Part shown: piece after piece, positions 23,240 through 35,238 of the stretch | Layout: each line of letters opens with the position of its first letter | Position numbering within the stretch: the stretch's first letter is position 1 | Assembly: GCA_009193035.1 (NCBI GenBank) | Contig: SWDT01000107.1 | Span: forward strand, 62,001-126,000 | Origin: Halicephalobus mephisto | Lineage: Eukaryota; Nematoda; Chromadorea; Rhabditida; Panagrolaimidae | Reading direction: 5' to 3' | DNA: 64,000 nucleotides | Program-made: the position numbers and the translations under genes | The notes under the pieces: model-generated | Database searches by the model: none | Seen by the model: the letters and a program-made list of their open reading frames with translations, nothing else | What the model was told of the DNA's origin: nothing

Positions 23240-26200
23240 GATCGGATTCTAGAATCCCTGGAACTTCTGTCCCACAGCGAATGAATACGAAGAAAACTAG
23301 CTACATAACAATACTCCTCTATAGCATTCACTCTCTCAATTTCACAAGTCTAATCACATGCTTCCTCTTTAGACGTGTCTTTTCGGTATATTAATTATCT
23401 TGACAAGCCAATTAAATCTAAAAAAACACTGATCTAAAGGGGAAAGTCGTCGAAACCGGTGCGAGTCAAAAAGTGATCATCGTACAGCCAAAAAACCCCT
23501 CTTCCAGTCACTATCCAGGTGACTTGTAAAGCTACTGTGCATATTTACAAACTTCTTCCAATAGTCTTTCCGGATAGTGTCCATAGTCGAACGAAACCCA
23601 TGATGTCTAATCACTATCCAGTAGCCGCTTGTTATCTTTTCCCAACAATCCATTATTTGTTTTTTTCAAACTTTTCTCTTTCAACTTTACGATTTAAGTT
23701 TTTTATTTTTTTCAGTTTCCCTTAAAAAACAAAAAAATTCCCGCCTGCTGGACAATTTGGGCTTGTCGCCATCGGCTTTCATGCTCCACGATGCCATTGG
23801 TCCTCGCAACACTAGGAAGAAAATGAGTGACTGACTGGCTAACGGCCAGCGGGCGTTCCCTGAAGCTCACATTTTTTTTCCAAGTGCAGCAAAAAAACTA
23901 AAAACGTCTAAAAATAAACACTATAAACGAAAACGTAAAAACTATAGTCGTACAGTGGACTAAAGTGGACTCATAACGGTGGAAACTATCAATAATGAAA
24001 AATATAAAAACTAATATCATTTGAAATGAAAAATTTTAAAAATAATATTATTTAAAATTAAAAATAATATTATCTAACTTAAAAAAATATAAAAAATAAT
24101 ATTATTTAAAATTTAAAATAAAAAAAAATAATATTATCTAACTTAAAAAAATATAAAAAATAATATTATTTAACTTAAAAAAATATTAAAAAATAATATT
24201 ATTTAAAATTTAAAAAAAATAATATTATCTAAATTTAAAAAACATAAAAAATAATATTATTTAATTTTAAAAATAATATTATCTAACTTAAAAAAATATA
24301 AAAAATAATGTCATTTAAAATTTAAAATAATATTATTTAATTTTAAAAATCGTATATAAATTAAATAATTTTAAAAATATTATTATCTATAATAAAAAGT
24401 ACTAAAAATTTGATATAAAAAATAAATGATTTAAAATTAATATTATTATAAAAATTAAAAATAGAAATTGTCTAGACACGAATTTTTAAAACTTTCAATT
24501 TCAGAGTTTTTGAAATTTGAATAATATTCTAAATTTCTTAAACTTTTGAGATTCCCGAAATTTCCATCGGATTCTGAAGACTTCCGTAGAATCCTAAAAA
24601 CTCCCTACAGTACTTCAGAAACTCAAAAATTCTGAAATATTTTTTAATTTTTTTATTAAATTCCAAAATTTCTGAAATTCTAAAATTTTTTTCACATTTT
24701 TTGTAAAATTTAAACTTTTTCATTGGATTCTATAAAAACGACAAGCACAAAGAACATCTGGACTTGTCTGTTGAGCCATCGAATTCGAAAAAATCGAAAA
24801 ATAAATCACGATTTTAGGGAAATAGAAAATAAACAAAAGTCTGATCAGTGTCCAGTTGGTGATTTAGACGATGGAAATGAAACATCTATAATTCCGAATT
24901 TGAATAGTGACTGGAAATTAACATTTTCGGACACTATCCAAAAATCCCATTGTAGCTGATTTTTCAGTTACAGAAAACAGCTCTAATAAAAACTTTGGAT
25001 AGTGACTAAAAACGTATTAAAATATTAATTTCTAGTTACTATCCAAAAATCCCACTGGAGCTGATTTTTCAGTTACAGAAAACAGCTCTAATAAAAACTT
25101 TGGATAGTGACTGAACATGGCAATTTTTTTGTGCTTTCAGTTGCTATCCAAAATATTTTTAGAAAGTTTTCTGCTCCAAAATCAGCTGTAGAAATTGTTT
25201 GGATAGTGATTAGAAATCAATTATTTTGGCGTTTTCTGGACACTATTCAGATTTTTATTGGAGCTGATTTTCCGATAACAGAAAACAGTTCTAGTAAAAA
25301 CTTCGGATAGTGACTGGAAATCAATCATTTTGGCGCCTTTTCGGACACTATTCAGATTTTTATTGGAGCTGATTTTTCAAATATGAAGCTTCAAATAGTT
25401 TTTGGATAGTGACTGAAAATTGATATTTTAGTGCATTTTTAGTCACTATCCAAAAATCTCATTGGAGCTGTTTTTACTGTAAAAGTTTCAATTAGTAGAC
25501 TTTTTGGATAGTGACTGAAAATTGGTATTTTAGTGCATTTTCTAACATTGTTCAAATTTTTATTGAAAGAATTTCGAATTTTGGAACGACTTCCTTCTCA
25601 TCAGACCCCATTTAATTTTCTTAAAAGTTCAATTTTTACAATTTCAGCGTTCATCAAGAGCTCTCCATCGGCTTCGTACTTTTCTGACTCAAATTCCATA
25701 ATAAACTTTGAAATTTTCCAAAATTTAATAAATGATTCCAAAAATCTCAAAATTGTCGAAAATATTTATAAATTAAAAAATTTACAAAAATATTTATTTT
25801 AAAATTTTTATAATATTATAATTTCAAAATTTCTGATTTTTAAAATTTTTGAATTCTAAAATTTTTAATTTTCAAACTTTTTTAATTTTTTGAATTTCGA
25901 AATTTTTGATTTTTTTAATTTTAAAGTTTTGAAATTTTTTTAATTTTAAAATTTTTAATTTTTTAATTTTCGAATTTTTAATTTTAAAGTTTTGAAATTT
26001 TTTGATTTTTTAAATTTTGTAAATTTTTTGAATTTCAAAATTTTTGATTTTTTTGATTTTTTGAATTTTTGAATTTAATAGTAACCACCCATTTTTCGTA
26101 TATGTTTGTTCCAAATGTTTTTTTAAAACGACCAGAAGCGTTTTCCATGGGCAACTTTGGCCATTGCCGAGTTATAGTGCAAAACTAAAAAACGGAAGGC

Positions 26201-29200
26201 CGCTGTCCGTTTTTCGTTATTCTTTGCCACAGGCTTTTTCTGATGGTTTCACGCAAACTCCACGTTGTTGTAAATTTTTTCGTTATACTGACTTCGAGGG
26301 CGGTCCCGAACCGAATGGCTAGTGGCCAGTCCTCGGGCAAGACTTTACGTTTTTTAAGACTAATGCCAAGATTGGCAAAGGACTAGGATAAAAGTAGTAT
26401 AGTCAAAAAATGGGTGAAACTAATTTTTGTTGATGAAAAACTATTTTTTGACCGAAAAGGATTAAGAATTTTTTGGAAGACCAAAATGTTAGAAATGTCC
26501 GAAAGTACAAATTTCCAATTTTTCGGACTTTTTAAACATACTGTAATTTTCGTCCCAGGACCGGCAAATTTGAATTTAAAAATGTCACTAGACAAGTGTG
26601 AATTTGGTCGTAAGTAATTTCCACTTGAGACCAAGAAAAATTTTCAAAAAGTTTAATTTTTTCCTAAGCTCAAATTATCTGATTTTAAAAATCTATTATT
26701 TAATAATTTTTTTAATTTAATAAAATTGAAAATTTTTGTTTCAAAATCGAATTTAAAGTTACTGTAGAAAATCTAAAATATTTTCTGGAAAATCCTGAGT
26801 GGAAAATATCTGATTTCAAATATCTATTATCTAATATAATTTTTTAAATTTAATAAAATCAGAAAACTTCATTTTAAGAAAAAATTTAAAAAACTACTGT
26901 AAAAAATCTATAAAATTTTTTTGGAGAATTCTGAGTGGAAATTATTCGATTTCAGATATCTATTATTTAATAATTTTTTTAATTTAATAAAATTGAAAAT
27001 TTTTGTTCGAAAACCGAATTTTAAGAAAAAAATTTAAAGTTACTGTAGAAAATCTAAAATATTTTCTGGAAAATTCTGATTTTTTTCTAAGCTGAAATTA
27101 TTCGATTTCAGATATCTATTATCTAGTAATTTTTTTAATTTAATAAAATCTAAAATTTTCGTTCCAAAACCGAATTTTAAAGTTACTGTAGAAAATCTAA
27201 AATATTTTCTGGAAAATTCTGATTTTTTCTTAAACTGAAATTATTCAATTTTAAATATCTATTATTTAATATAATTTTTTCACTTTTTGCATTTAATAAA
27301 ATTAAAAATTTTTGTTTCGAAACCAAATTTGAAAATTACTGTGGAAAAGTTAAGAATATATTTTCGTGTCATGATCACGAAATTTTATTTTTTTTTTAAT
27401 TTCAAAAATTTATTTTTTTTTAAATTCTAAAAATTTATTTTTTTTTAATTCTAAAATTTTTTTTAATTTTAAAATTTTTTAAAACTTCGAAAATTTATTT
27501 CCTAACATAATCCTTTTGGATTTCGCCTCGAGATTACAATTTCTGATTTCCTGTCTAAGTCTCATTCAGGATTTTCTAAAATAATTTTCGTTTTATGATT
27601 TTGAGGTTGATTTTCTTCATAAAATATATTTTTTTTCAAGACCCGAAACTTTTTGTTTTTTGATCAACATTTTATTCGTGGATTTTAGGTTACTATTTTT
27701 CGTCTTGGGATCTTGAGATTAATTTCTATCTGAAACCAATAGATCAACTTTTGCTTCAAGACCTCTTTCATGCATTTTATTTTTTTTTTAATTTTAAAAA
27801 TAATTTTTTCTTTAAAACCAATAGATCAACTTTCGCTTCAAGACCTCTTTCATGTATTTTATTTTTTTAATTTTAAAAACAATTTTTTCTTCAAGACCTC
27901 TTTTGTAAACTTTACTTAATTATTTTTCTCTTTAAGATTCTGAAATTTTTTTTTATCAACATCTTATTTGTAAATTTTAGTTTATTATTTTTCGTTTCGA
28001 GACCTTGAAATTATTTCTCCCTTTAAGACCAACTTTCCTCTCAAGACCTTAAAAATTCTATTTTTTATCAACATCTTATTTGTAAATTTTAGTTTATTAT
28101 TTTTCGTTTCGAGACCTTGAAACTACTTTTCTTTTCAAGATCAACTTTCCTCTCAAGACCTTAAAAATTCTATTCTTTACCAACTTTTTTTTCATAAATT
28201 TTAGTTTATTATTTTTCGTCTCGAGACCTTGAAATTATATCTCCCTTCAAGACCAACTTTCCTCTCAAGACCTTAAAAATTCTATTTTTTATCAACATCT
28301 TATTTGTAAATTTTAGTTCATTATTTTTCGTTTCGAGACCTTGAAACTACTTTTCCCTTCAAGACCAACTTTCTTCTCGAGACCCTAAAATATTTTTATT
28401 TTTACAAAATTCTTATTTTTAATATTGTTGCTTTTTAATTCGTATTTTTACTACTATTTTGCAATTCCATATTTCTTCCCAAAAAATCTCTAGACAATCC
28501 AGAATCCCGTAAATGTAATCCGAGACCCAAAGTTTCCGTTTTTGTTCCATTTTTATTTTTTTAAAATGTACACAATTCTTCATGAACATTAATTATATTT
28601 TTTATTTTCAAGAAAATTTAAAATTGAATTTATTTAATTTTTGAATAACCTTGAACTGGTCCGTCAGAATCTCCCGATGGTCACTCGAGAAAAATCGAAA
28701 AAAAGACAGATTTATTTGGTCAAAAAATCAAAAACAAAAATTTTCAAGGAGAAATGGTCTAGAATGACCTCAATTCCTTAGTGGACAACAAAAATTAGAG
28801 TTTTTCAATCATTTTTGATCAAAAATGTCGATTTCGAAATTTCGAACTAATTTTAATTAAAAAATTAAAAATTTAATTTAATTTAAAAATTTATAATTTT
28901 AATAAAAATTGTTATTATTAACTTCGAAAATTAAAATTTATATTTTTTTAAAAATCAAAATTAAAATTTATAATTTTAATAAAAATCAAAATTATTAACT
29001 TCGAAAATTAAAATTTATAATTTTTTAAAAATCAAAATTATCAATTTTGAAAAAAAATTTAATTCGAAAATTAAAATTTTTTTTTGTAAAAATCAAAATT
29101 ATAAATTTCGAACTTTTTGAATTAATTTGAGTTCAAAAATCGAGAGTCGAATTTGGACCGAATTGATTCAAATTCGAAAATCGGGAATTTTTCGAAATCG

Positions 29201-29372
29201 ACAACTTCCACTTTGATCGTTTTAAAATTTCCAAGTTTATTTAACATTTTTAAGCTTTAAAATTTAACAATAATTTTACTTTCCTCTGATTTTTTTGATT
29301 TAAAATCTCAGCGCGAAAAAAAAACAATGTTTTGAAATTAATTTGTTAATTTGGAAAGAAAATAAAAACATT
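23240..29372. repeat. Gene-poor repeat region upstream of bcl-11
   Basis: Holds an island at 23735-23880 with a 38-codon open frame after a TTTTTTCAG acceptor; AATAATATTAT arrays (24000-24430); the GGATAGTGAC palindrome array (24890-25540); homopolymeric A/T (25780-26080); a GC-richer island (26100-26340); about five copies of a roughly 140-base unit with GATTTCAGATATCTATTATT and GTTACTGTAGAAAATCTAAA (26670-27340); about four copies of a roughly 115-base unit with TTTCGTTTCGAGACCTTGAA and CCTCTCAAGACCTTAAAAAT (27780-28400); and more A/T sequence to 29360. No gene recognised. Confidence 0.7.
24890..25545. repeat. Palindromic GGATAGTGAC / GTCACTATCC array
   Basis: At least eight alternating forward and inverted copies of TTGGATAGTGACTGAAAA and TTAGTCACTATCCAAAAA, separated by related linkers (ATTGGAGCTGATTTTTCAG, AGAAAACAGCTCTAATAAAA). 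Each pair could form a hairpin. The same motif recurs in bcl-11 introns and in the 5S spacers. Confidence 0.8.
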
Positions 29373-29444
29373 AGGTCGCGCCCGGATTCGAACCGGGGTT
29401 ATTGGATTCAGAGTCCAATGTGATAACCGCTACACTACGCAACC
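29373..29444 (-). tRNA. tRNA-Gln (anticodon CTG)
   Basis: Full 72-base cloverleaf on the minus strand: acceptor GGTTGCG/CGCGACC, D arm with AGCGGTTA, anticodon stem TTGGA/TCCAA around CTCTGAA (anticodon CTG, reads CAG), T arm CCCGG-TTCGAAT-CCGGG. B box GGTTCGAATCC is intact. A T5 run lies just beyond the 3' end (TTTTTATTTT). Identical to the copy at 52832. Confidence 0.95.
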
Positions 29445-31614
29445 ACGCGTCCAGCAACCGGTCTTGTTGTTGAGTACCTCTTTCGTAAGCGGACTAGAGA
29501 TCTAGAAAAAGCAAAAAACCCAGCAATCCCGATTTGCTATTCTCTCAATTTTCGAAACTGTTTTCCCGCATTAATAAAAATGCATTATTATTGACCAAAT
29601 TAATAATTCACTTTTTTAATTTTGTTTTTTATTATTTTAAATTTAATTGTCAAATAAATTTAGAAAAGTAACATCATAAAAAATCAAAGAAATTTGATGT
29701 TGATCAAAAATAGTGTCCACTCGGTGTTTCAAATCAGAAGAATGCAGAAGACAAAACTCGTGACAGTCTCGTTTGATTGTTCTGCTCGGTTCTTTGACGG
29801 CCGTTTTCAACAATGGACTTTCGGGTCTTATCTGGCTTCCCTGATGGGTTATTATCGACTTTCAGAGGGTCATTGGACGGATTCTCAGTCATGACTGTCA
29901 GGCGAGAATGTTTTTTCAGTATTTAAGAAATTTTTAAAAGATATTTTCGAAAAACAAAAAACTTAAAAAATTACGAAATATTTTTTAATTTTTATTTTAT
30001 AAATTTCCTTCATTAATTTTTTATAATTCAAAAATCATGAAAACCCTCTCAACAGGACAATTCTAGAAGTTAAATTTTTATTTTCACTGTTTAAAAACAT
30101 TTAAAAAAGCATCTCTAGAACTCCCACCACGAAAAATCCATTTTAAAACATTTTTTGAATCTTAACGGGAAAATTTTTTTTTAATTTTAAAAACACAACC
30201 TATTCTAAGAACTCCTAACACGAAAAATTCATTTTTTATTTCCTTCAACTCCCACCACGAAAAATTCATTTTTATTTTCTTCAACTCCCACCACGAAAAG
30301 TTCATTTTTATTTTTTTCAACTCTCACCACGAAAAGTCCATTTTTTATTTTCTTCAACTCCCATCACGAAAAATCTACTTTTTATCCGTGTTCTTATTTT
30401 TGCTTCAAGATTGTTAATTTTTAAAAATTCCCTTCAATAATAGTTAATTTCTTCACACATTATCCTCTAAAACTGTGTCCCTAACTAATTTATCTTCCTC
30501 TGATCAACTATGATTAGTTGTTTGTTACTACTTTTTCACTGTTTTTCACTATTTTTAACTTTGTTTACTAGTTATTACTACTTTTAAACTATTCCCAACT
30601 ATGTTTTTTAAACTTTTTTTACTACTTTTAAACTTTTTTAAAGTTTTTTGAAGTTTTTTAAACTAATTTTTGACTGTTTTTTTATTATTTTTACTATTTT
30701 TTAACTGTTTTCCACTTTTATCAGAACTGATGTTGTTATTTCGTCTTTGGAGCTGTCATGGAGTGATCTGATTGGACAGACACTGTACTCCAGACGACTT
30801 CAGATGTTTTCGAAAATCAAAAAAGTTTTATTTTTGGTCCCTGAGGATCGAAAAGTTAAAAACTAAATGTGTTTCGGTTCCAACTGCCTCAGGCATTCCC
30901 TTGTTTCCAAAACTGGGGTCAAACTTGTTTTGGGCATTGATTGGACAACTTGTGATCTAAATTTTTTATAGATTTTCGCTATCATTGGACAGTCAACAAA
31001 GACAAAACAAAAAATTGGACAACCACGTGTTTGAAAAAAATTATTTTTATCGGACAATTTTCCCTTTTTAAAAAAATCCAAATTTGACTAAAAAGTAACT
31101 TTACATTTTTCACGGACCAGTTTTTGCGCAACTTAGTTGTGGTCGCCAGCGGCAAAGTTGCATCAGTCCGGTGAGTGCTTCGAAAGTGAAATCGTCTCCA
31201 ATAAAGCCGGTTCTGACGATTTGGCAAAGCGAAAGTTTTATTTTTTGAATAATCGGACAAGTTTTGTCTTTTTTTATTTTGTGGTCATGGTGTAAAAAAA
31301 TTTTTCAAATAAAAATAAAAAAAATCAATATCGACAAATTTTGCCTGAAATTTTTGCTGACGTTCACGGGGGTCATTGTTGATCGAAAAAGCAGATTTTT
31401 TTAAAAAATTTTAAATTTTATTTTGTTTTTTTTCTGTTCCGGAAACGAGAAACCTAGCAGCTGGCGATTTTCCGTGGCCACCGTTCTTCCTGGAACACTT
31501 TTTCGGATTTTTATCACAAGGAATGTCACTTCTGGCCCGGGAACAGCAGATGGTCAGGTTTTAGGTCAGAAAAAAATAAAATTTGAAAAATTATTTCGAA
31601 ATCGAAAAAAATGA

Positions 31615-31975
31615 AAAGATCAGAGCGAAAGCGCGCGACTGGCCCAAAATTAACCATTTTTTCCATGCCGTTTCATAAAACTATAAAACGAGTGAGACTG
31701 ATCCTAAACTAACCACTTTTTCCACTTTAATTTACAAAAATTGGCAAAACAAGTGAGCAATCAGAGCGAGAGCGCGCGACTGGTCTATAATTAGCCATTT
31801 CTCCGTGCCGTTTCATAAGAATTGATAAAACGAGCGAGAGACCAAAACGCGAGCCAGTGACTGATCCATAAAAGACCATTCTTTCTTAATGCCATTTAAT
31901 AAAAACTGATAAAAAAGAACAACATATCAAAGCGAGAACGCGCGACTGATCCATAATCAACCATTTTTTCCAATT
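31615..31975. repeat. Tandem repeat with GCGCGCGACTG core
   Basis: About four or five degenerate units containing ATCAGAGCGAAAGCGCGCGA, CTGATCCATAA, CCATTTTTTCCATGCCGTTT and ATAAAACGAGTGAG. Non-coding. Confidence 0.7.
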
Positions 31976-32216
31976 CTATGTGGTCTAAAAATAGCCTAAA
32001 CTTGTTCGCTTTTTATCATCACCCTGTGTCTTGGAACGAAAAGTTTCTTTAATTTGATTTTTTGCGTTTTTCTTAGTTTTTGTTGTTTCTGTCCATTTTT
32101 GTTTATTTCGTCATCTTTTTTATCGTTTTTTGGATTTCTCCCGCAGTATTGGCTTACTCTTTAAATCATGTCCCTTTTTTTGATAAATTTTATTTGCTTG
32201 TTGGCAACTGACGCAG

Positions 32217-32615
32217 TTGACCGACTCTATCAGTCTTGGTCACGCATCTGTTTTTTGGGAAGATCCAAGTCCAGGCAGTTGCTATCCCTCGTCGATCGTT
32301 TCAATCCTTGACATTGAAAAAAGAGTAGCCAACTGTCTTGGCCTCATGTTTAGTCGTTTTTGCTTTTTGAGTTGCTCTGTTTTTGTCGTTATCCGAGACG
32401 ATCGGACATTTGGCGGACAACAGCAAATGCCGTCAAGTAAAAAAGATCTTCTTAGAAACGTTTTTTGTCATGAGACGCAGCTGTCCATGAGTCCACCTAC
32501 CTATCCTCATGGAAGTTGTAATGTTGGATTTCCCATAGTAGTTGGATCACAGTGTAGGATATTAGTAAAAATCTGGACGTGTTTACTCGTGCAGAAAGTA
32601 AAAGTTGATATATGA
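32217..32615 (+). CDS. Doubtful open frame, possible exon
   Basis: 132 codons open in the largest GC-richer island of the bcl-11 upstream region, preceded by an acceptor-like ACGCAG and starting at TTG. The product (HASVFWEDPSPGSCYPSS... with a hydrophobic FCFLSCSVFVVI stretch) matches nothing I recognise. Overlapping frames on both strands at 32700-33120 are open as well, so composition alone may explain it. Confidence 0.15.
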   Translation: MTDSISLGHASVFWEDPSPGSCYPSSIVSILDIEKRVANCLGLMFSRFCFLSCSVFVVIRDDRTFGGQQQMPSSKKDLLRNVFCHETQLSMSPPTYPHGSCNVGFPIVVGSQCRILVKIWTCLLVQKVKVDI

Positions 32616-35039
32616 AACATGACAATCCATATATGAACTGACCTTGAACAGGTTCATATATTGATTTTCATATATCAATTCTCCTGCGTGATGCAACACT
32701 CCTATCCACCTCTTAGTCATCCCCTGGGCCGTGTAATCCAACCCCTGCGACGGAAACCCCGATTTCGACAACTTCCATGATGCCCACTTTCGTGATTCTT
32801 CCATTGCCCAATTTGGCCAAATCCGCGTCCCTTTCACTTTTAACCAGTTGTCGAATCGTTTTACTTTCATTTCTGATGGGCCAGAGAATGAGAAACAGGC
32901 TACTCTCAGGCACGATTTGCCTCTCTGGACTGCGAGCCATTACGCGCGAACCGGTCCTGATTCCACGTTTATTCGTTCGCGTAATCCTCTTCCGCAGTAT
33001 GGCGCAATTCGGACAGTGGCAGTCACACTGTTGTGTAATTGAATGTGATTCTGAAAACCGGCTCCAACGCAAAGTGGGCCTGAAAACTTTTGCTTTCAAT
33101 CAGACAGACCCTTTCGCTTTCTGAGGGAGTGGCCATTTAGCAAAAAATTTTTACTTTTCCCCAATTTGGTCATCAGAAATATATTCCAACTATGATTGAT
33201 TTCAGGATTCTTTTTGAGTTTTAAGACTTATTGTCTCAATTATCAAGCAAACAAACAATGCCTTTTGAGTCCACTTTTTTTCGTTATCACTTCCACGACA
33301 AAGACTGGACAAAACTGATTACTTCAAGATTGAGGATTGTCCGATCCGTGATTTTTTACATTTTCCTTGGCCATGTATTTTCCCTTGTTATTTTTTTGTT
33401 TTTTCCATAAAAAGCCTCAGGCTGTTATTGATTGATTGATTCATTTTTTCGTCGAAAAATTTATTGTTTCGTTTTTATGGAAAATTACAGAATTATTATA
33501 TATAAATTTTCAGAAAGTGCTCTAGAAGAAAGTCGCCAAAAGTACGTTTGCTTTTCTATTATTTAACTTTTGCTAGACTAATAGTACAGTGACCATGAGT
33601 AATGTGACGTCACGACTAGCCCAGGAATATCTGCAAACACCTGTGATGAGGTCCGTGATTATCTGGAGCAAATTTTTCATGCGGACAAAAGAACGCATTC
33701 GGAGATTTTTGTTTGTCAACTGTCTGCGGACCCAGGAATCTCGATGGACACTGGTCAGACAGAAAATGACGTAGACAAAAAACTAGTACTTTTGATTTAA
33801 GAGGACATGATTTTTTTAACGGATTTTTTAATTATTTTATATAATTGATCGATTTTAGTCTGGCCAAATCTTTTGCGCAATTTAAATTCATCTGGCCTGA
33901 TTTGGACCAGTCCTGCCCAAGGGCAGACTGACCAGAAGACAGATGGATTCTTTGCAATTCCAGATTGCGCAATGAAGGATAAAGGAGAGCTCGGATGTCC
34001 TGTTATCCGCGTGATCGCCACTGTCCAGTTTTCCATTCAAGGAAACTGTTTATGGACGGAATTTTTTATAGGTTTTGCTTCTGAGGATAGCTAACTGATT
34101 CGGAAGGGATATGTGACTAGGTGATGAAATTTTTCAAGGGTTTTAGATCCTGAGACGAAAGTTGGAAGTCATTGGAAATTAATTTTTTCGAATTTTAGTA
34201 AAAGTTGATTTTTTAAAAATTTTAATGAGAATTTAATATTTTAGAGAAAATTTTAATAGTATACAGTATTGAATTTTTGGAATTTTAACGTTCTGAAAGG
34301 TGAATTTTGAATGTTTAAGATTTCTCATTAAATTTTTGTATTTTGATATTTTTTTAAAAGTATCTTTAGATTTTTTAATAATGAAAAACCCCTTATTTTC
34401 TTTCTTTTGGCAAAATTTTTTCAGATTAGTTGCGCAATCTACCGATCATCCTCCGGGGAAGCTGGTTGGTTTGTCCATTTTCTGGTCAGTTTTCTCTTAT
34501 GGCAGATGCGATTTCTTCTTTTTATTTTCTTCAAGGCCGTTTTTTTCGCAAAACTAAGAAAATTGTCAAACCTTGAAAATTTTAAAATGTTTGGTAGTTT
34601 TTTCGTTATTTTTGTTTTTGACAAAAAGCTTTGTTTTTCGTTTTTGAGTAATCCTGGAGGATTGACGTTCCCAAGGCCATTTATAATTGACCGATGGTCA
34701 GTCAATGTCAGTTGTCTGGAGGAATCGATACGGTAGAATTTGTTTTTTAAAGATTTTTAACATTTGAAATTCTCCGAAATAGAGATATTTGAATTACAGT
34801 ATACCAGACTAAATTTCTGGTGATTCTGTAGTTATAATTTTCACTATTTACATCCAAATTCAAATCCCATGGCAATTTTTCGACTTTTTTGTTTGTAAAA
34901 ATTTATGTTCTTGATCTTTATTATTTTAGAATTTGGTTAATTTTGGATTTTTAAAATTAGAAAAAATATTATTTTTGTTTCGTCAATATGATTCATATTT
35001 TTTTCCTTCTTCCGAGAACCGTACAATTGCATTACGTTT

Positions 35040-35238
35040 TTGAGTTTTTTTTGCTCCAAGTGATAGTCTGTCGACCCCTCTTGAGCTGGAAAAGAAATCC
35101 TTTCCGTCGACGGACTCGTTGATGAAAGCGCGATCCTAGTGTTTGGACAACGGCCGGTTGGGAAGTCCACGCCTCTTTCACTTTCTTTTTTTCGCTTCCG
35201 CTGACAGGAATTGTTTGCACTAGAATGCGTGTCCGTAT
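35040..35238 (-). CDS. Candidate isolated exon
   Basis: On the minus strand a consensus acceptor (CTTTCCTTCAG) is followed by an open frame with protein-like composition (NNSCQRKRKKESERGVDF, STSPSTERISFPAQEG) ending at a possible donor (AAAAAC|GTAATG). I could not find partner exons, and a second frame of the same strand is open too. It could be an exon of a small unrecognised minus-strand gene or chance. Confidence 0.2.

Noticed and set aside
23735..23865. A 38-codon frame after TTTTTTCAG as the last exon of a gene
   Set aside because: No upstream exon could be found and the opposite strand is open as well.
29694..29894. A 66-codon plus-strand frame with fairly protein-like composition
   Set aside because: No splice partner or homology recognised; kept only as part of the GC-island observation.
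32713..33124. Overlapping frames of 115-128 codons on both strands
   Set aside because: Three frames of one GC-richer island are open at once, which points to composition, and none has a start, splice context or recognisable protein.
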